The notes under the pieces: model-generated
Databases searched by the model: none
What the model saw: the letters and a program-made list of their open reading frames with translations, nothing else
Told to the model about the DNA's origin: nothing
Program-made: the position numbers and the translations under genes
Assembly: GCA_964607865.1 (NCBI GenBank)
Contig: CAZSLZ010000087.1
Coordinates: 1 to 14,257, forward strand
Reading direction: 5' to 3'
Origin: CAZSLZ01 sp964607865
GTDB taxonomy: Bacteria; Vulcanimicrobiota; JAJTBE01; CAZSLZ01
Length of the DNA stretch: 14,257 nucleotides
Shown here: positions 1 to 7,591 of the stretch, in pieces
How positions within the stretch are numbered: position 1 is the first letter of the stretch
How the letters are laid out: each line of letters starts with the position of its first letter

Positions 1-268
1 AACTACCATTCCTCACGAGATAGATGTAAAATCCGGTGGAGCCAAGGTTAGAATGTTGCCTGCCGCACCCGGAACCGGTGTTATTGCCGGCGGCGCTGTC
101 CGCGCTGTTGCCGAGTTGGCTGGTGTTCATGATATTCTTACCAAATCCCTGGGCTCTGATAACCAGATTAACATTGTTTATGCCGCCATAAAAGGTTTTA
201 AAAACCTTAAACGGGCCGAAGAAGTTGCACGGTTAAGAGGTAAAACCGTGGAGGAATTATTAGCCTAG
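1..268 (+). CDS. rpsE: 30S ribosomal protein S5, C-terminal part (5' end outside window)
   Basis: The reading frame is open from base 2 and ends in TAG at 266-268. It encodes the last 88 residues of ribosomal protein S5, a small-subunit protein involved in decoding accuracy and helicase activity at the mRNA entry site. What is visible is the C-terminal domain with hallmark stretches TTIPHEIDVKSGGAKV, PAAPGTGVIAGG, VRAVAELAGVHDILTKSLGS and the tail RAEEVARLRGKTVEELL. An internal ATG at 53 is not a start, because the S5 homology continues upstream of it to the window edge. The next gene is rplO, not the usual rpmD, after only 39 bases. Identity is certain; the N-terminal double-stranded-RNA-binding domain is not in view. 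Confidence 0.97.
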   Translation, partial: TTIPHEIDVKSGGAKVRMLPAAPGTGVIAGGAVRAVAELAGVHDILTKSLGSDNQINIVYAAIKGFKNLKRAEEVARLRGKTVEELLA

Positions 269-307
269 TCATTAATAGAAATTAGACCATATCTAGGAGG
301 AAGAAAA

Positions 308-745
308 ATGGATCTCACTAGTTTAAAACCTCCCAAGGGAGCCAAGAAACGCTCTAAAAGAGTGGGTAGAGGTGGAAAACTCGGAAAGACTTGTACCCGG
401 GGAAGCAATGGACAGAACTGTCGCTCCGGCGGCGGCAAGGGCCCGGGTTTTGAAGGCGGGCAGACCCCGTGGTATGCCAGGTTGCCTAAATTCCGGGGTT
501 TCAAGAATAAATTTAAACAGGAATTTCAACTGGTTTCATTAAGAGACCTGGATACCATCGAGGGCACCGAGGAAATTACCCCCGAGGTTATGTATCAGGT
601 TAATCTTATTAACAATATTGACCAACCGGTAAAAGTCTTAGCTAATGGAAAAATTACCAAGGCGCTGACTGTTAAAGCTACCAAATTTAGTAAAAGTGCT
701 AAAGAAGCTATAGAAGCTGCCGGGGGGAAAGCAGAGGTGATATAA
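308..745 (+). CDS. rplO: 50S ribosomal protein L15
   Basis: This 145-residue protein is L15, a late-assembly large-subunit protein with a long basic N-terminal extension that reaches into 23S rRNA. The start ATG follows a strong TAGGAGGAAG ribosome binding site. Visible family features are the basic N-terminus (residues 1-25, SKRVGRGGKLGKT), the glycine-rich segment SGGGKGPGFEGGQTPWYARL at about 41-60, and a C-terminal domain ending TKFSKSAKEAIEAAGGKAEVI. Length is normal. The conserved loop usually written GRGHKGQKxRSG reads TCTRGSNGQNCRSG here, so the usual His and Lys are replaced by Ser and Asn and two cysteines appear. The stop TAA directly abuts the TTG start of secY, which suggests translational coupling. 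Confidence 0.97.
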   Translation: MDLTSLKPPKGAKKRSKRVGRGGKLGKTCTRGSNGQNCRSGGGKGPGFEGGQTPWYARLPKFRGFKNKFKQEFQLVSLRDLDTIEGTEEITPEVMYQVNLINNIDQPVKVLANGKITKALTVKATKFSKSAKEAIEAAGGKAEVI

Positions 746-2065
746 TTGCTTAAAACTCTGTTGGATGGCCTCAAAGTTAAAGACATCAGAGACCGGCTGT
801 TATGGATGGCCGGTGGGTTTGCAATTTTTGCGCTTACCGTCCACATAACTGTACCAGGGGTCAACCTGCCTGTCTGGCGAAGCCTTCTCGATAAACCGGG
901 ATTGTTCCAGTTTCTGGGAATGTTCACCGGAGGTGCTTTGAATAACTTTGCCATCACGGCAATGGGTATTACCCCCTATATTAATGCATCCATTATTATG
1001 CAGCTTCTTACCGTGGTTATTCCCCAGCTTCACGAACTTCAAAAAGAAGGCGGGGAACAGGGAAGAAAGAAAATTGGACAATATATCAGGAGCCTTACCA
1101 TGGTGCTGGCGTTTTTGCAGGGAACCATGATGACCCTGTCGCTTGCAAGGTTTAACGCCAGTGGACAGTCCATTTTCCTTTTACCCGAATCGAAATTCTT
1201 ACAGGTTATGTATTACGGAACTGTAATTCTTGCACTGGTTGCAGGAACAGCCTTCCTTATGTGGCTGGGTGAACTTATCACCGATAAGGGAATTGGCAGC
1301 GGTGTATCACTTATAATTTTCGCGGGTATCGTCCTGCGTCTGCCTGATTATATTCAAAATACTTTTGAGCTGGCAACTATAGAAGGCGCCGAATACTGGT
1401 TAAGGCTGGGATTGTTCTTCCTTGTTACCGTGGCTTTAATTGTGGGTATTATTATGCTCACCCAGGGCCAGAGGAAGATTCCGGTTCAATATGCAAAAAG
1501 AGTTGTGGGAAGAAAAGTTTACGGTGGGCATAACACTTACCTGCCTATAAGAGTAAACAACGCCGGAGTTATATCTATTATATTCGCCGTTTCCATTATG
1601 CATCTTCCGACCACTTTCACCAGTTTTGTCGGAGATACGGCGCCGGCCTGGCTGGTTACTACAAGGGATGTAATTAACCGTTGGTTTGATCCCCAGGATT
1701 TTTTATACAATTTCCTGTATTTCCTTATGGTAATGTTCTTTACATATTTCTACTCGGCAATATCTTTCAATATTTCCGATGTATCCGACAATATGAAGAA
1801 ATACGGTGGCTTTATTCCCGGTATAAGGCCGGGACGGCCCACCGCCGAATATCTGGAAAAAGTAATGGGCAGAATCACTCTAATTTCCGCTGTTTCTCTG
1901 GCGGTAATTGCGGTGGCGCCCACCCTTATAATGCAGTTTACAGATGTAAAATCCATATATCTGGGAAGTACCTCTCTGCTTATTGTAGTAGGGGTGGCCC
2001 TGGATACCATGCAACAGATTGAAGCCCGAATGGTGATGCGTCACTATGAAGGATTTATGAAATAA
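746..2065 (+). CDS. secY: Protein translocase channel subunit SecY
   Basis: SecY is the central pore of the Sec translocon, which exports or inserts unfolded proteins through the inner membrane with SecE and SecG. The 439-residue product has the family length and about ten hydrophobic segments. Recognisable motifs are MGITPYINASIIMQLLTVV (about 73-91, TM2), EGGEQGRKKIGQYIR (cytoplasmic loop, 101-115), the TYLPIRVNNAGVISIIFA stretch (264-281, TM7) and KKYGGFIPGIRPGRPT (351-366, the basic loop that contacts SecA and the ribosome). The start is TTG, immediately after the rplO stop, with a GAGGTGATA ribosome binding site lying inside the end of rplO. No nearby ATG would give the expected N-terminus. 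Position between rplO and adk is the standard spc-operon arrangement. Confidence 0.98.
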   Translation: MLKTLLDGLKVKDIRDRLLWMAGGFAIFALTVHITVPGVNLPVWRSLLDKPGLFQFLGMFTGGALNNFAITAMGITPYINASIIMQLLTVVIPQLHELQKEGGEQGRKKIGQYIRSLTMVLAFLQGTMMTLSLARFNASGQSIFLLPESKFLQVMYYGTVILALVAGTAFLMWLGELITDKGIGSGVSLIIFAGIVLRLPDYIQNTFELATIEGAEYWLRLGLFFLVTVALIVGIIMLTQGQRKIPVQYAKRVVGRKVYGGHNTYLPIRVNNAGVISIIFAVSIMHLPTTFTSFVGDTAPAWLVTTRDVINRWFDPQDFLYNFLYFLMVMFFTYFYSAISFNISDVSDNMKKYGGFIPGIRPGRPTAEYLEKVMGRITLISAVSLAVIAVAPTLIMQFTDVKSIYLGSTSLLIVVGVALDTMQQIEARMVMRHYEGFMK

Positions 2066-2083
2066 ATAAAAAGGTTTGATACT

Positions 2084-2734
2084 ATGAGATTAATAATGTT
2101 GGGACCTCCGGGAGCAGGGAAGGGAACCCAGGCAAAAATATTGTCAAAAAAAATGAACATACCTCACATATCTACCGGAGATATGTTCAGGGCGGCAATA
2201 AAAAATAAAACTCCCCTGGGAGTAGAAGCTGACAAGTATCTTTCAGGGGGGGAGCTGGTACCCGATGAAATTACTGTGGGTATAGTAAGGGAAAGATTAC
2301 AGGAACAGGACTGCAGAAAAGGTTTTATCCTGGACGGATTTCCCAGAACTGTGCCCCAGGCAGAAAAATTAGACGAAATATTAAAAAAAATGGGCCATGC
2401 TCTTGACGCGGTCATAGAAGTTATGGTAGAAAGAGAAGAAATAATTCGTCGCCTGGAAAACCGGAGATCTTGTGGCAAATGCCAGAAGATTTTCCACCTA
2501 GTATATAAACCTCCCAAAGAGGAGGGAATATGCGATGTGTGCGGCGGTGAACTGGTTCACCGCAAGGACGATCGAAGGGATGTCATAGAAAACAGGCTGG
2601 TGGTTTATGAAAAGAAAACCGAACCGCTGGTCGACTACTACAATAAAGCCGGCCTTCTTTTAAAGGTGGACGGAGGACAGCCCATCGATAAGGTTGTTGA
2701 GGAGATTATGGATAAATTGGGCGTAAAAGCCTGA
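2084..2734 (+). CDS. adk: Adenylate kinase, zinc-lid form
   Basis: Adenylate kinase is cytosolic and interconverts ATP + AMP with 2 ADP. The 216 residues show the P-loop GPPGAGKGT (7-15), the AMP-site sequence STGDMFRAAI (30-39), the DGFPRT core (84-89), and an LID insertion with four cysteines at 130, 133, 150 and 153. Those cysteines form a structural zinc site typical of Bacillota and other Gram-positive enzymes. The DDRRDVIENRL segment (162-172) carries the catalytic arginines. The start ATG at 2084 lies 18 bases after secY; its ribosome binding site (AAAGG) is weaker than in the ribosomal protein genes. The secY-adk-map order is classic for Bacillota. Confidence 0.98.
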   Translation: MRLIMLGPPGAGKGTQAKILSKKMNIPHISTGDMFRAAIKNKTPLGVEADKYLSGGELVPDEITVGIVRERLQEQDCRKGFILDGFPRTVPQAEKLDEILKKMGHALDAVIEVMVEREEIIRRLENRRSCGKCQKIFHLVYKPPKEEGICDVCGGELVHRKDDRRDVIENRLVVYEKKTEPLVDYYNKAGLLLKVDGGQPIDKVVEEIMDKLGVKA

Positions 2735-2746
2735 TTTAGAAAAGTT

Positions 2747-3514
2747 ATGATAATTTTAAGAACTGCCAGGGAAATAGAAATAATGTATGAGGCAGGCCAG
2801 ATAAATTATGGCTGCCATATGGAAATTAAAAACCATATAGAACCGGGAATTTCTACCTGGGAGTTGGATGAAATAGCCGAGAAATATATTCGAAAGGCCG
2901 GGGCGCGCCCCGCATTCAAAGGATATATGGGTTATCCGGCAACCATAAATTCTTCTATTAATCAGGAAGTGGTCCATGGGATACCATCCAGGGACCGGAT
3001 TCTGAAAGAAGGCCAGATAATTAGTATAGATCTGGGCTGTATATGGAAGGATTATTATGCTGACTCGGCATATACATGGAGCGTGGGAAAAATTTCACGA
3101 CCTAAGGAAAAACTTATGAAGGTAACTGAAGAGTGCCTTTATAAGGGGATTGAAAAGGCAATCGTGGGAAACCGGATTGGAGATATTTCTGAAGCTGTGC
3201 AAACCCATGCCGAAAGTAACGGGTTTTCAGTGGTAAGGGATTTGACCGGCCACGGAGTGGGACGGCGGTTGCACGAGGACCCAAAAGTGCCGAATTATGG
3301 CAAGGCAGGCACAGGCCATAAGTTGAAAGCTGGTATGGTAATAGCCATAGAGCCCATGATAAACATGGGCACTTACAAGGTGTTTATTCTGGAAGATGAC
3401 TGGACAGTAATAAGCCGGGATAAAAAACCCTCAGCTCATTACGAACATACCGTGGCTGTAACTGAGGACGGGCCCAGAATACTGACGGCACCCGGGAAAA
3501 CCGGGAATGAATAA
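2747..3514 (+). CDS. map: Methionine aminopeptidase, type I
   Basis: This enzyme removes the initiator methionine from nascent proteins. The 255-residue protein has the full pita-bread fold set: His77 in VVHGIP, metal ligands Asp95 (SIDLG), Asp106 (YADSAYT), His169 (LTGHGVGRRLHEDP), Glu202 (IEPM) and Glu233 (HYEHTV). Their spacings equal those of the E. coli enzyme. There is no N-terminal zinc-finger or SEC-C extension, so this is type Ia. The start ATG lies 12 bases after the adk stop with only a weak GAAAAG upstream, implying coupling to adk. The KOW-domain gene that usually sits between map and infA in clostridia is absent. Confidence 0.97.
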   Translation: MIILRTAREIEIMYEAGQINYGCHMEIKNHIEPGISTWELDEIAEKYIRKAGARPAFKGYMGYPATINSSINQEVVHGIPSRDRILKEGQIISIDLGCIWKDYYADSAYTWSVGKISRPKEKLMKVTEECLYKGIEKAIVGNRIGDISEAVQTHAESNGFSVVRDLTGHGVGRRLHEDPKVPNYGKAGTGHKLKAGMVIAIEPMINMGTYKVFILEDDWTVISRDKKPSAHYEHTVAVTEDGPRILTAPGKTGNE

Positions 3515-3539
3515 AAATGAAAGAGAGGGGTGAAGAACA

Positions 3540-3758
3540 GTGGCAAAAGAAGAACCGATAGAAGTTGAAGGAACCGTAACTGAAGCGTTACCCAATGCCA
3601 TGTTTCGGGTGGAATTACCCAATGGCCACATGGTTCTTGCCCATGTTTCGGGAAAGATAAGAATGCATTTCATCCGTATTCTTCCCGGGGACAAGGTGAC
3701 CGTGGAATTGTCTCCGTATGACTTGACTCGTGGTCGGATTAAATATCGTTATAAGTAG
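3540..3758 (+). CDS. infA: Translation initiation factor IF-1
   Basis: IF-1 binds the 30S A-site during initiation. The 72-residue single OB-fold protein is of canonical length and reads MAKEEPIEVEGTVTEALP at the start, then NAMFRVELPNGHMVLAHVSG, IRILPGDKVTVELSPYDLTRG and the basic C-terminus RIKYRYK. The start is GTG, chosen because it gives the standard MAKE-type N-terminus and follows a GAGGGGTGA ribosome binding site. The map-infA-rpmJ-rpsM context agrees. Confidence 0.98.
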   Translation: MAKEEPIEVEGTVTEALPNAMFRVELPNGHMVLAHVSGKIRMHFIRILPGDKVTVELSPYDLTRGRIKYRYK

Positions 3759-3790
3759 TAAAAAATTGCTCCTACAGGGAGGGTTATAAA

Positions 3791-3904
3791 ATGAAAAAGC
3801 AACCATCGGTAAAAAAACGATGTGAAAAATGTAAAATAATTATTCGGAAAGGCAAAGTCCGGATAATTTGCGAAAATCCAAAGCACAAACAGGTGCAGGG
3901 TTAG
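3791..3904 (+). CDS. rpmJ: 50S ribosomal protein L36, zinc-binding form
   Basis: This is a 37-residue protein read directly from the sequence: MKKQPSVKKRCEKCKIIIR, then KGKVRIICENPKHKQVQG, ending in TAG at 3902-3904. It has the L36 zinc ribbon with ligands Cys11, Cys14, Cys27 and His32, so it is the C+ form. The start ATG follows a GGGAGGG ribosome binding site. It lies between infA and rpsM, where L36 is found in most bacteria. The first residues differ slightly from the usual MKVRPSVKK, but the register and length are normal. Confidence 0.97.
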   Translation: MKKQPSVKKRCEKCKIIIRKGKVRIICENPKHKQVQG

Positions 3905-3914
3905 GAGGTGCACA

Positions 3915-4283
3915 GTGGCTCGTATTGCAGGGGTAGATTTACCCAGAGATAAAAGAGTGGATATTTCATTAACCTATATATTTGGAATTGGAAGAACCAC
4001 CGCAAAAAAAATTCTGAAGGGAACCCAGGTTGATCCCGCTACCAGGGTACGCAATCTTACAGAAGAAGAGGTAACCCGTCTTCGCGATTATATCGAAAAA
4101 AATCACAAGGTGGAAGGTTATCTTAGAAGAGAGATTGCCCAGAATATCAGAAGACTTATTGAAATTAACTGCTATCGGGGAATCCGTCACCGTCGCGGCT
4201 TACCTTTAAGAGGGCAGAGAACAAAAACCAATGCCCGGACCCGTAAAGGTCCCAAGAGAGGTATTGGCATAAAGAGAAGATAA
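3915..4283 (+). CDS. rpsM: 30S ribosomal protein S13
   Basis: S13 sits in the head of the small subunit and contacts the P-site tRNA and the large subunit through bridges B1a/B1b. The 122 residues start MARIAGVDLPRDKRVDISLT and contain the helix-two-turns-helix segment YIFGIGRTTAKKIL. They end in the basic tail with CYRGIRHRRGLPLRGQRTKT, RKGPKRG and IGIKRR. The start is GTG behind a near-perfect TTAGGAGGTG ribosome binding site that overlaps the rpmJ stop. Length and order before rpsK are standard. Confidence 0.98.
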   Translation: MARIAGVDLPRDKRVDISLTYIFGIGRTTAKKILKGTQVDPATRVRNLTEEEVTRLRDYIEKNHKVEGYLRREIAQNIRRLIEINCYRGIRHRRGLPLRGQRTKTNARTRKGPKRGIGIKRR

Positions 4284-4312
4284 ATTTGGTAATAACTTAG
4301 GAGGTTATTTTA

Positions 4313-4711
4313 ATGGCTAAGGCAAAGAAAGGTGGCGCCCGTACTCGTAAGCGAGAAAAAAAGAACGTACCTAAAGGTGTAGCTCACATCCAGTCCACCT
4401 TTAATAATACAATAGTTACCGTTACAGACCCCCGGGGTAATACCCTGGCCTGGGCAAGCGCTGGCGGTCTGGGTTTCAAAGGTTCAAAGAAATCAACTCC
4501 CTTTGCTGCTCAGATGGCTGCTGAAAACGTTGCCAGAAAAGTCCAGGAATACGGCGTCAGATCCGTCGAGGTATATGTAAAAGGCCCCGGCTCCGGTAGA
4601 GAAGCTGCTATCAGATCTTTACAGGCTGCCGGGTTGGAAATCAGCCTTATTAAAGATGTGACTCCCATACCTCATAACGGTTGTCGTCCCCGTAAGAGAA
4701 GAAGAGTTTAA
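4313..4711 (+). CDS. rpsK: 30S ribosomal protein S11
   Basis: S11 lies in the platform of the small subunit near the mRNA exit path. The 132-residue product shows GVAHIQSTFNNTIVTVTDPR, GNTLAWASAGGLGFKGSKKS, TPFAAQMAAENVARK, the GPGSGREAAIRSLQAAGL stretch and the invariant C-terminus DVTPIPHNGCRPRKRRRV. The start ATG follows TTAGGAGGT. It sits between rpsM and rpsD. I saw nothing unusual. Confidence 0.98.
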   Translation: MAKAKKGGARTRKREKKNVPKGVAHIQSTFNNTIVTVTDPRGNTLAWASAGGLGFKGSKKSTPFAAQMAAENVARKVQEYGVRSVEVYVKGPGSGREAAIRSLQAAGLEISLIKDVTPIPHNGCRPRKRRRV

Positions 4712-4722
4712 AGGAGGTTGAC

Positions 4723-5352
4723 ATGTCCAGATATACAGGGCCTTCTTGTCGTCGTTGCAGACGCGAGGGAATGAAACTATATTTAAAGGGTGACCGGTGT
4801 TACACCCCCAAATGCGCTGTGGAAAGACGAAGAGCCGTACCCGGACAGCACGGTTCATCAAGGAGAAAATTAACACAATATGCAATCCAATTGAGAGAGA
4901 AGCAAAAACTGAAAAGAATATATAATCTTACCGAAAAACAGTTCAGGCTTACTTTTAACAAGGCCGCCCGGATGAAGGGTGTTGCTGGTGAAAACTTTAT
5001 AGGTTTGCTGGAAAGAAGACTCGACAACACAATTTTCCGTCTGGGGTTTGCGTCGTCGAGAAGTCAGGCCCGGCAACTGGTTAACCACGGCCACATTATT
5101 GTTAACGGAAGAAAGGTTGATATCCCTTCTTACGTGACCAAGCCCGGCGAGGTTATTTCCGTAAAGGAAAAAACCAGAGAAAACCCATTCCTGCGTGAGA
5201 GCGTAGAAAAATCAAAATCTCACATGGTACCTCAGTGGTTGGAATTCGATGGAGACAAACTGGAGGGAAAAGTAATAGGAACACCTGTTAAAGAAGACTT
5301 TTCAGATATTCAAGTAAATGACCAATTAATCGTTGAATTCTACTCTCGATAA
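4723..5352 (+). CDS. rpsD: 30S ribosomal protein S4, Cys4 zinc form
   Basis: S4 is a primary 16S rRNA-binding protein that nucleates assembly of the 30S body. In some bacteria it is also a translational repressor of its own operon. The 209 residues carry an N-terminal zinc site (Cys9, Cys12, Cys26, Cys31). A helical RNA-binding domain follows, then the S4 RNA-binding fold with RLDNTIFRLGFASSRSQARQ, LVNHGHIIVNGRKVDIPSY and VTKPGEVISV (about 97-150), and the tail IVEFYSR. The start ATG follows AAAGGAGGT 12 bases after rpsK. Placement of rpsD between rpsK and rpoA occurs in clostridia and many other phyla. Confidence 0.98.
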   Translation: MSRYTGPSCRRCRREGMKLYLKGDRCYTPKCAVERRRAVPGQHGSSRRKLTQYAIQLREKQKLKRIYNLTEKQFRLTFNKAARMKGVAGENFIGLLERRLDNTIFRLGFASSRSQARQLVNHGHIIVNGRKVDIPSYVTKPGEVISVKEKTRENPFLRESVEKSKSHMVPQWLEFDGDKLEGKVIGTPVKEDFSDIQVNDQLIVEFYSR

Positions 5353-5380
5353 CCGATTTTATAGAGAGGGGAAGTTATAA

Positions 5381-6340
5381 ATGATAGAGATTGAACCAAA
5401 AGTAGATTTTAGAGAATCTAAAGATAATAAGTTCGGCAAACTTGTTATTGAGCCTCTGGAGAGGGGACACGGAACCACACTGGGCAATGCGCTCAGAAGA
5501 ATTCTGCTGTCTTCTCTTGAAGGCGTAGCTATAACCCATGTTAAAATTGAAGGGGTTCGGCACGAGTTTTCTACTATACCCGGCGTGGTAGAGGATGTTA
5601 CGGAAATTATTTTGAACCTGAAGAAAGTCCGGTTCAATTTAAAGACCGAAGAAAACAAGGTTCTTTACCTGGATGCCAGTTTAAAGAACGAAGATATCAG
5701 AAAACGGGGCGGAGTAGTTACCGCCGCAGATATCGCTCCTGACGCCGAGGTGGAAGTGCTGACACCGGAACAGGTTATAGCCACTCTGGATAACGAAGAT
5801 ACCGAATTGAAAATGGAGCTGGAAATTTCCAGGGGAAAGGGTTATATCCCCGCGGAAAGACAGGTTTCAGAAGGGCAGATTCTGGACAGAATCCCCATAG
5901 ATTCCATATTTTCGCCCATAAGAAAAGTAAACTACATTGTTGAAGATACTCGTGTGGGACAGGTAACCAATTATGATAAATTGGTTCTGGAAGTCTGGAC
6001 CAATGGTTCGGTGGCTCCACACGAAGCTGTATCTAACAGCGCCCAGATATTAAATCAATATTTGAAGTTCTTTGTAGATTTGAAGCCCCCCGAAGAACCT
6101 GAAGAAGAAGAACCTCAAAAGAAAGATGACGATATCCTTGACAAGTCTATCGATGAGTTGGGATTGTCAGTACGTTCTTTGAACTGTCTGAAACGGGCAG
6201 GCAAGAAAACTCTGCGTGATTTAACCGAAGCCGAGGAACCTGAGTTGATGAAGTTGAAAAACTTCGGCCAGAAATCTCTGGAAGAGGTGAAGAGTATTCT
6301 TGATGCATACGAGTTCAGTTTGAAGGAACCGGAAATCTAA
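5381..6340 (+). CDS. rpoA: DNA-directed RNA polymerase, alpha subunit
   Basis: The alpha subunit dimer scaffolds RNA polymerase assembly, and its C-terminal domain contacts UP elements and activators. The 319-residue protein has the alpha-NTD with ERGHGTTLGNALRRILLSSL (27-46), HEFSTIPGVVEDVTEIILNL (61-80) and KGYIPAER (153-160). An acidic, proline-rich linker follows (about 236-251). The alpha-CTD is at about 252-312 with LSVRSLNCLKRAGKKTL and NFGQKSLEEVKSIL. Arg265 and Asn268, key DNA-contact residues in E. coli, fall at the same numbers here. The ribosome binding site is GAGAGGGGAAG. This is a full-length, ordinary rpoA. Confidence 0.98.
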   Translation: MIEIEPKVDFRESKDNKFGKLVIEPLERGHGTTLGNALRRILLSSLEGVAITHVKIEGVRHEFSTIPGVVEDVTEIILNLKKVRFNLKTEENKVLYLDASLKNEDIRKRGGVVTAADIAPDAEVEVLTPEQVIATLDNEDTELKMELEISRGKGYIPAERQVSEGQILDRIPIDSIFSPIRKVNYIVEDTRVGQVTNYDKLVLEVWTNGSVAPHEAVSNSAQILNQYLKFFVDLKPPEEPEEEEPQKKDDDILDKSIDELGLSVRSLNCLKRAGKKTLRDLTEAEEPELMKLKNFGQKSLEEVKSILDAYEFSLKEPEI

Positions 6341-6377
6341 ATCGGTTCTTCGCGGAACTTTAATCAGGAGGTTAACA

Positions 6378-6746
6378 ATGCGACACAAGAAAAAGAATAG
6401 ACGATTTGGGAGAACCAGTGGCCACAGGCAATCCATGATGAAAAACCTGGTAACCTCTCTTTTCAAAAATAAAAGAATACACACTACTGAAGCAAAGGCT
6501 AAAGAAGTTCGTCAGTTAGCTGAAAAAATGATAACTCTGGCCAAAAAGGGAGACCTGGCTGCAAAAAGACAGGTATTCCGTTATGTTTCAGATAGAGATG
6601 TGGCAAGAGATCTTTTCGACGTCATCGGCCCTCAGTATAGTGAGGGAGAAGACCGGGAAGAAAGAAAGGGCGGCTTCACCAGAATTATTAAAACCGAAAA
6701 CCGTAAAGGTGATAACGCTCCCATGGTGATTCTTGAATTAGTCTAA
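6378..6746 (+). CDS. rplQ: 50S ribosomal protein L17
   Basis: L17 lies near the polypeptide exit tunnel of the large subunit. The 122-residue product opens MRHKKKNRRFGRTSGHRQ, continues MMKNLVTSLFKNKRIHTTEA and AKEVRQLAEKMITLAKKGDL, and closes with GGFTRIIKTENRKGDNAPM and VILELV, all family signatures. The start ATG follows TCAGGAGGT. As usual it follows rpoA and closes the ribosomal part of the operon. Only seven bases separate it from ecfA1, so the ECF ATPase genes are probably read on the same transcript. Confidence 0.98.
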   Translation: MRHKKKNRRFGRTSGHRQSMMKNLVTSLFKNKRIHTTEAKAKEVRQLAEKMITLAKKGDLAAKRQVFRYVSDRDVARDLFDVIGPQYSEGEDREERKGGFTRIIKTENRKGDNAPMVILELV

Positions 6747-6753
6747 ACTTAAT

Positions 6754-7587
6754 ATGATAGAAATAAAAGATCTGGAGTTTGTTTATAACCCCGGAACTGA
6801 AAAACAAATTAACGCTCTCAATGGGGTAACTGATACCATAAGACATGGTGAATTTGTTGCCCTGTTGGGGCACAACGGTTGTGGAAAATCCACCGTTGCC
6901 AGGCATTTAAACGCCCTCCTTTTACCAACGGAGGGCGATGTTATTGTTGACGGAATGAATACCCGCAATGAAGAAAAAATCTGGGATATCAGAAAAAGTT
7001 GTGGTATGGTTTTTCAGAACCCTGATAACCAGATGGTGGCAACGGTGGTAGAGGAAGAGGTTGCCTTTGGCCCCGAAAACCTGGGGGTGGAACCTGATGA
7101 AATAAAAAAAAGGGTATTTGATGCCCTGGAATCGGTGGGAATAGCTGGGATGGAAAAGGCAACATCCAGTCATCTTTCCGGGGGGCAGAAACAGCGACTG
7201 GCAATTGCGGGAATTATCGCAATGCACCCCAGGCATATCATTTTTGATGAAGCTACTTCTATGCTCGATCCCAGAGGAACCAGAGAAGTATTTGAAGCTG
7301 CCAAAAAACTGAATAAAGAAGAAGGAATTACCATAATATTCATCACCCATTCCATGGAAGAAGCCATGAAAGCCGATCGGATTATTGTAATGGAAGAGGG
7401 TAAAATTGTAATGAATGACACACCAAGGAAAGTTTTCTCCTGTATAGAAAGAATGAAAGAGTTAAGGCTTGACGTTCCGGTAATGACCGAACTTGCCAGC
7501 AGGTTAAACAAAAAGGGAATCGGACTTCCTCCAGGTATTCTTGATGTGGATGAAATGGTAAATGCTATTAATGAAAAAATCAGGTGA
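6754..7587 (+). CDS. ecfA1: Energy-coupling factor transporter ATPase EcfA1
   Basis: This is one of two ATP-binding subunits of an ECF module, which powers uptake of vitamins or metal ions by substrate-binding S components. The 277 residues contain Walker A GHNGCGKST (39-47), a Q-loop FQNPDNQ (87-93), the signature LSGGQKQR (141-148), Walker B HIIFDEATSMLD (161-172) and the switch His199 (THS). The DEATSMLD form is typical of EcfA1. The start ATG at 6754 gives the canonical MIEIKDLEFVY N-terminus, but no good ribosome binding site precedes it, suggesting coupling to rplQ. The substrate cannot be told from the ATPase. The partner ecfA2 lies downstream beyond one small gene, and no ecfT follows. 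Confidence 0.93.
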   Translation: MIEIKDLEFVYNPGTEKQINALNGVTDTIRHGEFVALLGHNGCGKSTVARHLNALLLPTEGDVIVDGMNTRNEEKIWDIRKSCGMVFQNPDNQMVATVVEEEVAFGPENLGVEPDEIKKRVFDALESVGIAGMEKATSSHLSGGQKQRLAIAGIIAMHPRHIIFDEATSMLDPRGTREVFEAAKKLNKEEGITIIFITHSMEEAMKADRIIVMEEGKIVMNDTPRKVFSCIERMKELRLDVPVMTELASRLNKKGIGLPPGILDVDEMVNAINEKIR

Positions 7588-7591
7588 TAAT

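Noticed and set aside
265..957. Several 60-120 codon frames opposite rplO and secY
   Set aside because: They are antisense shadows of strongly conserved genes with no ribosome binding sites or domain signatures.
6341..6377. GTTC/GAAC hairpin between rpoA and rplQ as a terminator
   Set aside because: The stem is only four base pairs with a short T-run, and rplQ follows immediately with a strong ribosome binding site, so termination here is unlikely.
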